A stretch of 64,000 nt of DNA from Epinephelus fuscoguttatus (Eukaryota; Chordata; Actinopteri; Perciformes; Serranidae): positions 11,118,428 through 11,182,427 of the forward strand of contig NC_064759.1 of assembly GCF_011397635.1 (NCBI RefSeq), written 5' to 3'. The notes under the pieces are model-generated. The model saw only the letters and a list, made by a program, of their open reading frames with translations. It was not told the origin of the DNA and did no database searches. A program made the translations under genes and the position numbers. Within the stretch, counting starts at the first letter, position 1. Every line of letters begins with the position of its first letter. Below are positions 38,632 to 52,900 of the stretch, in pieces.

Positions 38632-38694
38632 GTGTTGTGCTGTGTGCAGATACTCAAGAATTGAAGAGGTGCCACCAAAAAAGTCTGTAAAAAG
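38632..38694. repeat. 63-bp direct repeat, right copy
   Basis: It matches 37661-37723 at about 60 of 63 positions. Between the end of the dennd3 fragment (38292) and this repeat lie 339 bases of unrecognised sequence, including a short CT run at about 38463-38478. Confidence 0.85.
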
Positions 38695-38877
38695 AAGAAC
38701 TTCTGCAATAGATAAACTGACTTACTATCACTGTAAATGAACTTAGAAAAAATAGCAATGACAAAACAGGTGTGAAGCCCTAAATGTCGTGTCAGCAGCA
38801 GTGGTGGAGGAGATTTTCAGATTCTTTACTTAAGTATAAGAATTAATACCATTCTGTAAAAATACTCAGTTACAAAT

Positions 38878-39046
38878 CATTTGTTTTGGAGAAGAAGAGA
38901 CCACTGTGGATGATTCCACCCCAGAAGAACTTCCTGAACAACATACACTGAAGGAATTTTACCCCAAAGTTAAACGAGAAATTTCAGCTGGTTGCAATCT
39001 GCAGTCCTCACTGTTAGATGCCACTAAATCCTTCACATTAATCCTT
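38878..39046. repeat. Right half of an AAAGGTC-type MITE
   Basis: Shares TTGTTTTGGAG, GAAGAGACC and GGTTGCAATCTG with the right half of the element at 14866-15649 and ends in TTCACATTAATCCTTT, a decayed terminus. The left half is missing. Confidence 0.5.
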
Positions 39047-39473
39047 TAAATTAAATTATTTAAATTAGAATAAAAGGCATTAGCAGCAGTAAGCTTTACA
39101 TTAAAACACAGGGATTTAATATGTCTAATAAAAAAAATTATTGGAGCCAATGTGATATTTACTTATTGACTGTCACATAAAAAAATTGTGGATTTACTTT
39201 TACACTAAATTTAATCCTGTTGTAATAACCCACAGTGGCCTGAAGATGGCGGTGGTTCACTAATTGAGGATTAAATATAGTCCCCAGTTTTTAAATAAAA
39301 ATACAAAATGATAATAAAAAAAAACATTGGGCAGAAACCACAAAAGATACATTAACCACCCAAATAATTTAACAAATATTACTTTTTTTCATATTGCTAA
39401 AACAGTAGTTTATATTTTATAACATCAACTGAGTCTCATCATGAGTTTGCAGAAAGGATTATTTTTCTAGTAA

Positions 39474-39850
39474 TAAAGGGACAGCTCACCTCAACATCAA
39501 ACATACATATTTTTACTTTTACCTGTAGTCCTATTCAGTATTCTAGAGTGTTTTGGTGTGAGTTGCCAAGTGTTAAAGATATCGGCTGTAAAGATGTCGG
39601 CCTTCTCTCCAGTGTAATGTCTCTTTCCAGAAATCATAACTCGGTTACTCAAGATAACACACAGACTTTGCAGTGAGCAGTTTCATGTAGAAATTATTTT
39701 CTTTCTACCAATCTACATCCACCAACTGTATCTCTGCTGAAGAAGAAGGAAGCGTGCGTCTACTGCTAGCTCCCCTAGCACCACAGCCGAGGAAGATACC
39801 ATTTGAATTTTCATCTGGTGTTGTCACAAGCACGAGCCTCTTGTCCGTGA
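39474..39850. repeat. Dispersed fish repeat, uninterrupted copy
   Basis: It matches the split repeat at 3931-5780 and reads straight through the point (about 39640-39655) where the latter carries a 1.5 kb transposon. No coding capacity. It lies between dennd3 and slc45a4. Confidence 0.7.
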
Positions 39851-40186
39851 GTAGATGCACGCTCCCTTCTGCACAGCGATACAATTAGCAGGTGTACTTC
39901 GGTTGTCAAGTGAATTTGTGACAAATTACATATTCCTATTTAATGTAGTTGTTGCCGTTGAGGATTCTTTAATAGCATTGTACATCTGGAAACTTTTTTT
40001 CAGATCAGCAGCAGTTGTGAACGTCTTGGATTTGTATCTTTAGTGGACTGTAAGCACATCTGGTTCACTATCTCATGAACTAAAGATGTGAGTACTCTGT
40101 TTTCTGTCTCTGCAACACATAGATGCAGCTGCTTGTGAACTAACCAGAAATGTGGCTACCTTCATTTCTTTCGAGTAATTTGGGAT

Positions 40187-40293
40187 GGCACACAGCGAGG
40201 GGCTGCAGGGTTGGAATTGAACCTGCACCACTGCAAAGGACTCAGCCTACATGGTGTGCACACTCTACCTGTTGAGCTAGACGTCGCCCCCAA
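40187..40293 (-). mobile_element. tRNA-derived SINE
   Basis: On the minus strand: GACGTCTAGCTCAACAGGTA (box A region), GTAGGCTGAGTCCTTTGCAG, then GCAGGTTCAATTCCAACC (box B). The order and spacing are those of a common fish SINE head. The mismatched arms rule out a functional tRNA. It lies between dennd3 and slc45a4. Confidence 0.65.
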
Positions 40294-40432
40294 ACCTTTA
40301 TTTCTTAATGCCAAGTCTGTCTGTAGCACTTCTAACTGAATACTACAATTCACACTCCCTACTGAACTCAGTTTCCTGTTGCGTATTGTTTTAATTGTGA
40401 TGTAGTTTCATCTCCTTTTTTCCTTTTACAAT

Positions 40433-40797
40433 TAGGGCTGCCACTAACGATTATTTTCATTGTCGACTAATCTGTTGATTATTTTTTCGATTAGTCGACT
40501 AATCATTTCATCGAAAAATGTGTTAAAATGTTGAAAATGTCGGTCAAACCCCAAAATTACGTCATCTAATGTCTTGTTTCATACTCATGCCAAAGGGTTT
40601 TAGTTCACTGTCACGGGAGAGTGTGTAAAGCTGCCAATATCTGAACGTAAGAAGCTGCAGTAAGAATATTTTGGGGTACTTTTATAGTACTTTTCTATGA
40701 AAAATGACTCAAACCGATTAGTCGACTACTAAAATAGTTACCGATGATTTTAATAGTCGATTAGTCATCAATTAGTCGACTAATTGTGGCAGCCCTA
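40433..40797. mobile_element. hAT-type MITE with perfect 8-bp target duplication
   Basis: The 365-bp element begins TAGGGCTGCCAC and ends GTGGCAGCCCTA. An identical 8-bp TTTACAAT flanks each side (40425-40432 and 40798-40805), the size expected for hAT transposition. Subterminal GATTAGTCGACTAAT-type palindromes repeat through it. It has no transposase and depends on an autonomous relative elsewhere. Confidence 0.93.
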
Positions 40798-43700
40798 TTT
40801 ACAATAACTAAACATTCATAAAAGTATATACAGACGAGAGCTAACGAACAGTACACATAGAAATAAAGTGTGAGAGACTGTCGTAAAAAACACAGACACA
40901 AGTGAAGGTGCATTATAGTCCTTTTTTTTTTTTTTTCAAATAACTGGTACAAAAATACCTTGATTACATTGTACAAAAGTCTGTGCAGCAGCAAAAAGAA
41001 CCCAAAATCACTTAAAAAACAAAACTATTTCAATAAGTCTGTTCCGAGACTCTTATTCAGTACAGTAGTTTTGCACTAAATACGGAGTGTCTCCTCCAGT
41101 GTGAGATGGAAACATCTCTGAAACATGTTAACCAGCTGAAGTGAAATTACATACTGAACTGACACCAAGTTAATGTGAAAGGAATGGAAGTGGTGGAGAG
41201 ACCAGGAGGCTTTGGTTCACCTGCCTGTTTCCTCTGATAAAACTGTACAAAAGAAAATTTAAATGTGTCCATGAAGGAATGTTCCTGTTCTACGTTGATT
41301 CAGAGGGACTCATCTTTACACAAAAGCTGAAGATTTAGTATCTCACATTGCTTAGAAAACATAACCAACAGCACACACCCCATGTCACACACACACAAGC
41401 AGAGTCTGCGTTATTATTCACAGGGAAATTAGTGATTAAGTATGTCATTTTGTTTTAATTCTCTCAACACTTCCCCTTCAATATATGGTGAAAAAAAACA
41501 AACGAACTAAGGATTGTCCTTTTGTAGTGCTTGTAAAACAGCCTGTGTAAACCTGGAGGCTGTAAAGGCTCATTAATACTCAACGTTAGGTACACATACA
41601 CACACGGACGGGACTTTCTGTCCGTACTTTGTGTTCACATTGTTCATGTTTCTGCACGTTCGGTGGAAGCTTGTGGATGGGGACAAAGCAGAGCAGTGCC
41701 ACCTAAAATTGTGGGTGTGGTGTAGCAAGACACAGGACACAACAAAGACCACAACAGACCACTGCCGTCTACCATGCCACCTCCATTAAAGGCTAAATTA
41801 TTGCGACCTCCCCCACCATCTTCATGTTTGCTGTAAGAAACTTCTGACTTTGCCCCCTGGTGGATGTATTTATGTCAACATAAGGGACACATGGAAGAAT
41901 AATGGCAGTAATTGTCAAAAATGAATGTGTCTATTTTCATACATAAAGGGATTATAAATGGGCCCTAAGTTCTTGGTGACAGCGATCACACCATAGAGGA
42001 CATTTTTCTGTTATCACAGGCAAAGTGATGAAAGCTAGCAGGAAACAAGGTCCCAACAGAGGCTGTTGGCATCACCCATAAACGAGTAAAGACGTTTCTT
42101 AAGGGCTCAATGATATTAGAGATCTTGCTTCAGTCAGACTGTAAAATTCACGCTGTGAAACCAAAAATCTGTGCAATATTTTCACTATTTTCACTCATGC
42201 TACCTCTGAGTACAACAAGGAGGAAAGTGAACCAAGAAGATCCTGTGCTTTTTCTTTAAGGTTCATTTGGTAAAAACAGCCCAGCCAAGGCAATTTCACG
42301 TTTGCATAGATCAGCTGTTAGCCTTGCATTTAGGTCCTCTCACCCATTCAATATGCAGCATTATGGGCTTCTGAAGCAGTTTTAGACCATGTGACATTAA
42401 ACCTACCTAATTAAAAAACATACTGCACTGATTACGCTGCTCTGGGTATTTAATCTAACTCATGTTTAAGAGTTATGAGGTTCTGCTGAAGATGAGCCTT
42501 CAGAGAGGAGAGACTGGGCCTGCCAACAGAAACAGCAATCCCTTTGAGACAGCGCATATCTATTCTTTTTTTGATTGACTGGATATGTACCACGATGAAC
42601 AGGTTTCCAATTTCCAATGTATGTGGAATGTTATTTTCAAAAACGTCTTTTAAATTCAGTAGAAAGCAAAACAAATGCCACCTCCAAAACAAATCACACT
42701 GAAACCCAAAAAACACTTGAGGTCAAATTGGAGAGGCCATGACACTATTATTTAAGGTATAAATTCACACAAAAAAAATCCTTGTTGAGACAGACTTAAT
42801 AATTTAAATAAAAATCAGTGTAGATAACAGATCAGTGGTGCCAAAAATACATCATCACAGCTGCTGGTGAAATTACTTAACTATATGTTATGTTTCATGT
42901 GTGTCATGGCATGAAAGGAGAATATCGCATTCAGAATTTTAGTATGTTTTTGTACAGGCGTGAAAACTTGCCATGTAACAGATTTCAACAGTGTAAATGT
43001 GAATAAAAAAGTGTTTGATGTTAAACTGTTTTGTTAAGTCTGCAGCAAATGTGGAAGGCTTTACCTGTAGTTTGGAAACGTCCTGGCATTTATAAAACTT
43101 AGGTGTTCTATTAACAGACTGGAGCTAATCATACATCAGTAGTCAGTCTACATGTAAAGCAGAGGTACACACTTTTACAGCACTATGATTGTCCATTCAG
43201 CGTTAAGGAGCAGCTTCTGTGAAGTTAAATATCCACTGACGTTATTCTGCAGCATCGGTGTGACAGTACTGTTCAGGAGTGAGACGGAAAGTGCTCTGTG
43301 TGCTTCCCATTTGTGTTTTCACAGTAAAGGCTTACGTTTGTTTCAGTAGTCTTAGTTTCAACAGTCATGTGGCTCTTAGGGCCCTATCTTACACCTGGTA
43401 CACAGGGCAGCGCAACTGTCATTGCTTTTTTCAGACTGATGCAGTTGTCCTTTTCCCAGGGCCCTGTTTAAACTATCTATAGCACATGGTCTAAAGTGCA
43501 GGGCCCAAGTGCATTTAGGGCACGTTCAACAACTTTTGCTTGTTAAATGACAACTGTGTCACTCTGAAACTAAAATGAGGGTCCACTGAGCTGTGCACCA
43601 CTTTACACAGACTGTAAGCTCGAACCCTGAGTGTTTTAATGGCGTACTTCTATCCATCTAACCATGCAAACATTTATTCGTTTTAAGGTTGAGGTAGTAA

Positions 43701-43908
43701 TAAGTCAAGCATAGCAGCCCAACACTGAGGTTGTTTGGTCTTTTCAGTCCTTTACTCCAAGAAGATAATCTAACTTAATCTTTCCCACCCAAACTTCTGT
43801 AGACCCAAGTCAGCTTTAGGACATATTTTCTCTCTTTCATCATCTCTCCTTCTTCAGAAAGGCACAGACATTTGGTACCATCCCCACATGCCGTGGCTTG
43901 TGCGACGT
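40798..43908 (-). other. slc45a4 3' UTR and downstream region
   Basis: The 3.1 kb after the slc45a4 stop (read on the minus strand) has no splice-supported coding exon. Mammalian SLC45A4 has a long 3' UTR, so part of this is probably UTR, but the poly(A) site was not fixed; a minus-strand AATAAA at about 43672 and one near 40298 are only candidates. A T-run at 40921-40936 and CA-rich patches are present. The plus-strand ORF at 43279-43482 has no recognisable product. Confidence 0.45.
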
Positions 43909-46900
43909 TCAGGCAACAGAGTGATTCTCTGTCTTCTTCAAACTATCTCTGTCCATGAGGTTCAGCAGAGCCAGCCTCTGGTCACTGGTCCTTCCTCCAT
44001 TTGGGTTTAAAATTCCAGGTAAACCCACCAAACCCTGCTCCTGCTCTGAGCTGCTGGGCTCCATATCAGGATAAATGACGAGGAAACAGGCAGTAAGGAA
44101 GCCGAGGAAGGCGCCCCCAGAGGCCACTGCAGGAATGACGCGCACACTGCCAACTGCATCTACAACAGCTCCAAGGGCCGATGCAACCAAAATCTGGCTG
44201 ATATAGACCTGGAGGTTAAACGAGACAGAATGATTCAACATCACAGTATACACTGTAACAACACTCACGTTTTCCATAGATTCCCATCACCACCCCTAGA
44301 GTAGAAAGCTGGATCACTTTAAGTCCCCCTCCACTCAAAAATGTGTTTTTCTTATGTTTATGTTTCCTAAAATATCTGACCTTCACTATACTGACTTGTA
44401 TCTGTGCTAAGGCACAAGAGGGGTGTTTTCACATACCTCCACTGAGTGTCTGTGCACTTCCCTAAAATCTAAAATTCTCCGAGCAAATTAGATTAGATAG
44501 GTCACTTATACGAAAGCCAATCTCTGTCTAATAGACTTCGACACAACATTGCAAAGAATCTGAAACCTCCAGCAAAGAGCAGACTTGTCAGTACAGCGAG
44601 CAGAGTTAGCATAAGCATAGTGAAAGTTTTGACAGTAAACATGGCAGACTGTGCGGCCTTTAGATGTAAACCAGACTCTGGAGCTTCCTTCTACTATCTA
44701 CCAAAAACTCCATCATAGCAGATATTATTGTATGTTTCACAACCAGTAACGCTGTGTCAGCCAGAGCCAGTTAGCCTACAAGCTAACAAACAACATTAAC
44801 AAATAAATGATGCTAACGTTGTACTTATCATTCTGACACATCTGCTAGTCACCAATTTTGGTGCATAACGAGTCCTAGTCTGGGTCTGACTGAGGCTAAA
44901 ACATATATAGCTGAATGTCTCTAATGTTTCCTCTAATGCTAACTCTAGCTATTGTCATGTGCACTGCTCTTTCACCTGTCTACCTAGTGCAAGCAGTGCT
45001 GGAGAAAGTGTAAAGCAGAAAGCAGAAAGAAAAACCTACAGCAAGCAAGCGTTTTTTTTTTACTATTATGTGGGAAAACCATCTGAAACTAAATATGCAT
45101 CAGCATATTTTACTATAAAATGTGGAGGGGGACTTTGAGTTTGGAACTGATGGGAAAAAATAGTATGAGTGCTCACCTGGCAGGATAAGATAGCGCAGTC
45201 AATACCAAAACCTCTTCTTGTGTTTGCTGGACTGTGGTGAATGTACTGAGCAGAGGAACAACAGAGGAGAGACTGTCACTTCAGCTGCATATTTCAAAGA
45301 TTGTCACTGTGTAGGGTTTTCATGACCTAGTGTTTTAGGCTTTTAGGATAACGTTAAACAGCATCATGACGTTGACTAAGCTTACACCATCCTTCAATGC
45401 TTTGGGGCAGACCTTAAAAGAGTACTACACCTGCAAAATTACTCTCTGGATATCAATTACTCACCGCCTGTTACCTTGAATTCATGAAGAAAACTATTTT
45501 CTCGCATGCCTCCATTGTGAATGGAGAATCAAAACAAGGCGAACATGTTACATGAATTGAAGCAATCAGGGTACACATTTAACAACAGCAAAAGTACATC
45601 AAAACATCTGTTAGAAACACTCACAAAACTCCTGCAGTATAACTCAACTCTCATTTATCCAGTCTTTTGCGCAGTACTTTGCAAACACATGCATTTTTTC
45701 TAAAACCTTCTGCTATCTTACGCCCTGAGTATGCCTGAGCACGCATGAGCTCTACTTGATGCTACCTGGCCGTGCATCAGACTGTGTACTGGCATGTTTT
45801 AATTCCTAATGTGTTTGGGAAGTACAAACGACTAGATAAATGGGACTTGGATTATAATGCATGAGTTGTGTGAGAGTTTGTTAACTGATGTTTTGTTTTG
45901 CTGTTAAATGTGGACTGTGTTTACTTAAATTCATGAAGACTTTTTGTCTTTTTTGGATTCTTTGTTCACTGTGGAGGCATTTTGTTAACTGCAAAGCTCC
46001 GACTGATTTGCCAATGCTATATGATACTCAGAAACTCTAAAATATGGATGCTTTTTGTTTGTACGTGACGTGACGTGTGTGAAGTACATGCTCCATCTCA
46101 TGTTTTAATGTGTGGGGACACAATGTGTGCATGGATGTGTGTGTACTGTCAGTTTGTGTACGTACCTCTTTGATTTCATGGTACTGCCCGAGTAATGCAT
46201 AGGGACAGTAGGAGATACTCATGGAGATGATGCCCATGCTACTGATCATCACCATGGCAACATAAACATTAGGAAAGATCGCCATGACAGCAGTTCCTAA
46301 GGTTAAAAAGATGAAAGCTGTTTCAATTCATTACATTTAACTTCATTCTGTGCAGCTATTAGAATACACAACAGCTCCCAAATCCACTGTACTTCACTTT
46401 ATTATTGTCAGCAGTTAGTTTTATTGTGGCAGCTGACCTAATGAGAATCCCAGAGTTCCAACAATGTAGATGATCTTAATGCTCAGATCAAAATTATCCA
46501 GGTACTTCTGAAGGATTGCTGCGTAGAGACAGAAAGACACAGAGAGAGAAATATCAATTAATGAAGATAGTATAGGTATCACTGACCACTTGTTTCGTAT
46601 GTAAATACAGCAGTAAGAAGATTTAAATTAAAATCTAAACATCAAAACAGTGTCTGTGTTTTACCAGAGCAGACAGCAGCAGTGGCAGCATAGACCACCA
46701 GGCCCCAGCAGCCCATCTGTACTCCTCTGTGATAGTTCAGTAGCTCTGTGGAATTAGCTGGTGCCTGAAAAAAGCAGAATCATTTCAGTAATGAAATCGT
46801 ATACACTTGACTTGACAACTCACTCCGTTACGTTTATGTGTTTCATGCATCATGACTTTGTGAAGCGTGCTGGGTTTATTCATCTGTACTCCTCTACTGT

Positions 46901-49900
46901 GTGGTCTTAGCAAAACTGACGGTGTGTGAAGGTGAAGGTGTGTTTGTGTGCACGTGTGTGTACCGTGGGGTCTCCATCGTAGATGACTTGCCCCATGAAA
47001 TCGGTGTAAAACACAGCTTCAGCTATAATGGAGAACCATGTGAGGAGGTGACACACACACAGTCTCCACAGCTGCTTCGGCATCTATTAAGGACAGGAAA
47101 GAAACAAGGAATTAAGACTAGCAGGTGAACATGAAGAAGGAGGAATACCACAAAAAAATCTGGTTGATAAATCTGCAAAAATGTTGTAAATGTGATCAGA
47201 GAAAAAATACATCAATATCAAAGACATTTGTAATTTATTTCACCTTCAACATGGATAACCAGAGCAGTCGAACAGTTGTACCCTTGTCTGGTCCTCCTTC
47301 ACTGCTGGAGCCCTCAGATGACAGACTGCTAGCTGACAGCTGCAACTCCCGCCTGTCTGCACACCGCTGGAGTTCACTCAGATCATTCAGGCTGCGGGAT
47401 GTGGTGATTGGCTGAGGGCTTGATGGCGCTGTCCTTCGCAGTCGATGGCGCTGTGATCCCACTCGTCCGTAGTAGGAGAAGGTGAAGGAGGGCTGAAGAG
47501 AAATAAGACTAACATAAGCTTTTTAACATTTGCACAATCAGTACAGCGCCCGTTTGGCTGTTCGGAGCGGGCCGATTGCTTGGTCTGTTGTATTGCTGCT
47601 TTCAGCTTTCCTTAGTCACTCATACAAACAACTTTAACCTCAGCAGTATGCTTCCTTGGGTCCTGACTTCTGAGTAGGGTTGCAGCGGTATGGTGGTTTC
47701 AAGGTATACCGGGATATGAAAATTGACGGTTATCATACAGTGAACATTTGCTTATCCCGGTACTAATATAAAAAGTCAACTGGATGGAAAATCTAACCTC
47801 TAATTTAGTTATTGGGAGACTTTTACACATACTTCCATTAAAATATGGTATCAAGTTTAAATTCTTGTGATAAAAGCTTTGTTCAAATTTTCATCCCTTT
47901 AAGGGTAATAACAGGTAGTAATAATAATAATTCTGTAATACTGTGAAACCGGGATATTTTCTGAGACAGTTATGGTGCCGTGTACATCTCATACTGTTGC
48001 AGCTTCACTCCTGAGCAATACCTTGCATTCATGTAGTGGCTAAACAATCTTTAAAATGAGTTCTCTGCTGGGTAAATTCTTGTGAACACCCCCTTAAGTT
48101 GGAACAAGAACTCAGGAAGCGAAAATTTGGGTCAAATTTTTGCCAAGTTGACGTCATATTATGCAGAGACATGGTGAATCAATATTTTAAAGGAATATTT
48201 TAGTTGTTTTAGGGGATGTACTGGTGCAGCAACAAGTCAGGGACAAAATCACTTTGCAGCATGAAAGTTCAAACTGTTATCAATGTGTTGTTCAAATGCT
48301 CTGATACATAAAATACAACACGTCTTCTTTGTAGTGTCCATGTTGTTTCCATATTATGACTTACAGCTCATTAATAAACCAAAGTCAGAAGAACAACTCC
48401 CCAACTCTGGAAATGGGACCATCTGAGGAGCATATCAAAGCAGCAATACACCTGGGCCCAAAACAGCAGATCTATTATGATGTTTAGACAACAAAAATAC
48501 TGAATCAATAATGTACAAAGGGCCTCAAATCACTTGAAAAATATGCAACTCAGCAGTATATCACTTACTGTGTACTTCCACTTCAGAGGTTAACATTGTG
48601 CGCCTACTACTACATTTACCTGACAGAGACATGCTGCTTGTTATGTTGCAGATCCAGATTTTACTCACAAGATATAATGTTGAAAATATGATGCATCATT
48701 ATTCATCTAACTATCCAGCATTACATCAGAACTGAAAGCTCCACCTTATTCAGACGTTAAGTACATTTAGGTACATTGTGCTGATAATGCTTCTCTGCCA
48801 CTCTTCACTTCAAGTAAAATATGAATGCAGGACTTTTACTGTGCAGTTAATGGATTAACCTCAGAAAAAAAAAGTTTTGACTAATTCTACCACTGCAGAT
48901 AACCTACTAACATTCCCAGTAAAAGGAAGGATGAACAGTGAAGCCAGATGACTTTGGCCTGGGGCCCCCAAACCACTACATAAGCCCCTGAAAAACACAC
49001 CCGACGTGGATACTTGTGGTCAGAAACACAGGTGAAATACACTTAGCAGAGGTAATAATTTCCAAAAGGCGCACCACCACCATGTTTATACAGTAGAGCA
49101 CAGATTTAATGAGGTATTTTGCTGGAGGGAATGTTACTAGTGTTGTAAGTTAGTATGGCAAAGAAAACCACACCCGTGTCGTGGCAACTCAAGGTTAGAA
49201 ACACAAGTGAAATACACTCAGACATGCTCGACCCTGCAGAGCCCTGAAACCCAGCCCCCCTCTGCTAGACGGAGCCCTGAGCACTGTTCACTTGTTTATT
49301 TAAAGTTTATTAATATCAAAATAGTTATGTGTCCAAAGTGTGCCAAATTCTACACTGCACGTCCTTGGGCCCCGAGAAATACACCCGCCAAACACACACA
49401 CATATGCGAATGTTTGTGACTATTACAGAAAGTAATTCAAAATGGTAACTGCAATTGTACCTGTCTGTAGAAGGTGTGTGGGTATGGCCGTGATGAAACG
49501 GAGGTGTTGGAGAGGCGGTTTGGCGGCTTAGTTGAGGAGTGGCCTTTCACTGCATTGGAGTGGTCAGAAGAGGACAAACCTGCACTGACACCATTGGCAG
49601 CCTTGACCTGCTGAGACAGGAGAGAGAGACACAGACAGATGTATTAAAGACACAAAAGGAAACTGAAGACATGAGACTACATATGTGAAACACAGTACAG
49701 AGGTTTTCTGTCTCTGAAGACTTCCTAATGTTGCCTATTGAAAACTAGGTTTAAAAAAAAAAAAATCACATATCAAATAACTTGTTGATGTTGACAGTTG
49801 ACATTTGTTCCCAACACAAATAACATGTGCCACCGCAGCAGCTAATTTCACCTGTGTTTTCAGATGTGAGTCCTTTGAACTGATCTGGAGAGAAGGAGGG

Positions 49901-52900
49901 CCGTTTGTTGGACCCCTGAACTCAGGCCAGGCTGGATATATCGGCTCTAAGATCCCCATCCCATCATTTAGGGCGCGTGCTCCACCAGAAGGAGATGACG
50001 AGCCAATATTGTGGTCTAATGGCTTGAACATATCTTCTAGCTCTCCCTGCGTCTCTGGTAGAAAGTGATGCACCTCTGGCAGGAAAAGTTGCGAGTCCGG
50101 ATCGAGGTCAGAATCCAACTCGATCGTAGCATCTGGCATGGCTAGGACTGAATCGCTTTTACTCCGCACTCGCTCCACAGCAAGGAAGTCCAGTTCCCCG
50201 TCCTCAGGATCTGATTGGTTGTCCTCTCGGGACGGGGCTTGAGCAGAGGCATCTTCCTCTGCGATCACATCAAGTAAAAGTTGCGAGTGGCCGACGGGCC
50301 TGAGAGACAGCTGGCAGTTAGACTCCCCACTTCCTGTGACTTTAAGCTGGCTGGATGGCGCGAAAGGTTGCTCAGGGATACTGAACATGTGCAGTGTGAC
50401 AGAGATGATGAAGACGATGCCTGCGAACAGGAAGAGGACCTGTTCCTGTGATTTGAATGCTTGGCCCAGAGCTGTGCCAGTCCAGTCTAGACCACCCAGC
50501 ATGTAGCCCACTGCTCCACCGAGTCCTGGAGAGACAGGTATGGACACAAATACACAGGTCCGTTATTGTGCAAAGTAGGTATGTGACAATACCAGAAATT
50601 TAGTGGTTGAAAATACCAGTGGAATTCCATTATTTTTGATATCAACAAAACAATAAATCCCATGTACTCAAACCCAAAGTACATGTCATGTCTATGTGGG
50701 TTTATGAGATTTTGGGGGGTGAGGAAACAGATATTAATATAGAGCCTACAGTGAATTAACATATTTCTCCTCCACTGTGTTGCTGTTCAGTGCTTGTACA
50801 TGTAAGATGTGACAGTTGTTTTTTGTGGGAGGCCATTTGTCCGGCCAAATCCACTGGGATTGGATGGCTGGATAAAAAGTGACAGTGATGAGTGCAGCGT
50901 TCAAAAGTTGAACATTTTTCAACTCTAGGCAACTGTTAAAAAATAAAAATAAAAATTCAAACACGCAGCGCTCTTGCAGAATAGATGCACAGCACCTCGT
51001 CACACTGCTGCCTGAGTAGCATAGTGTAAATACGCAGCTCTCCCACTGCAAAGAATTAACAGAACATGCTGGCCTCAGGAAAAATGCTTTTCTTTTCAAC
51101 ATGTGGAGGCGGAGCTGTCGCTGCAGGTGCACTTTTTGCCGTCTTACATGTGTTGTTGTTTTTCTTCCTTTGGCATTTAACCACAGACTACAACAGTTGT
51201 CGCCTCGTCAGGTCTGGAAAGATTAAATCCCCGGTACCTACAGTACTGTTTTCAGAATTTTGGCACAGACTTGGTACCAAAGTATCAGTTGTAAAGTATC
51301 ATTGTGTGAGAGAGTCTGGCATTGAGATAGTCTATAGTGAGGATGTGGAGGCCTGAGAGGAAAATCAAACCTGGAAAGAAGTCCTTTTTCTAGAGGGGAG
51401 CGATGCAGCGGATTTTTTTTACTGAATACAAATATTAAATGAGTCAATTCCTTTAATTTAAGTTGAACTCAACTTAATTGTTGGTACACTATTATGTCTG
51501 CTTGTATGGTATAGTAAAAGGTTTGTTTCTGTCTGCATATGATATGGTAAATACAGCCTGAGCAAATAACCCCTACATCCCATAAATTCCAGTTAATTCC
51601 CATGGAAAGTTTCCTCCTTGAATATTCCAAGAATTTTGCAACACTAGTTTTGACATATATGCGTGCACTACATACACAACTATTTTTTAATAGCTAATAT
51701 TTATACAGGTTCATGTGGAGGGTCTGTGTCTGTGCATGTCTTACCAGCAGAGAAGGCATGAATATTCAGGGCCATATCTTGCTCTTCAGTATCGGCAACA
51801 TCAAGAAGGTAAGCTCTGATTGGTCCCTCAGAGGCATCAGCACAGAAGTCCAACACCACCACGCCTACTACAGTGAGGACGATGCCAATCGGCTGGCTGC
51901 TGGGACTATCACCAACGGAGAGGCCTGACAGAACACCACGAGGTATATACACAGAGGGGCCAAACATTAACTATTATAATTTGTAAGTGGTGATCTCCTT
52001 TGAAACCTTCTACTCACCTATTAACGATCCATTTAGGAACAACGCCACTCCCAGCAGCACACCTACACACAGGGCCAGAATGAACGGTCTTCTCCGGCCC
52101 CACCGCAGAGTACATCGGTCACTGGCTGAGCCAATCACAGGTGTGAAGAGGAGACCCAGGATAGGACTGAGGAACCAGGTTAAACTGTAATATTGCTCAG
52201 GAAGACCTAAAAACACACACACACACAAACAAAATGTTAGATTCAAGACAAAGAAACCTGTTACGAGCCAGATTCATTTCTTACTCTCACCCCCATCCCT
52301 CATTTTTCTAGTGCCCCTCGCAACAGAGTTACAAGTTTAGTGGTTGAAGTCTTCCCCTGTAAATGAGACAACCCTTTAAGACCCTGATACATCATCATCA
52401 CTTCACTGACGCCGTTTCAAATATGGCAAAAAATGGTATTATCACAATATATATGTTTTTTTTATCTAATGGAGATAGAAAAGCAAAGAGGCTCGTGATT
52501 TGTTCACAACTTGAGTTTCATGCTGTCAATCAATCATCAAATTGAAAAGAACACTGCGTCATTACAAGACTGCTAGCATTGCTCTATAGGCTACAGTAGC
52601 AACCCCTGCTCCTACCCTGCCAGTCTGCACTAATATCCGCGGTAACAAATGCAGCGACGTGCTGCATAAACATGCATAAATCAGCAAAATTAATGTAACG
52701 TCAGCTGGAGAGCTAATTAGCTACCAAGACATCAGCATGCTGCCAGTGTTTTTTTTGTTGTTCTTGTTGTAAAGAAAAAGCCCATAATATATTAACACAA
52801 CATTAAACTAAGACTAGTACTACTACGATGGTTATTGTAGTTTTTAAATCTTTAATAATTATTAATTATTTCATTATTAATAATAATTTCAACCACTCAG

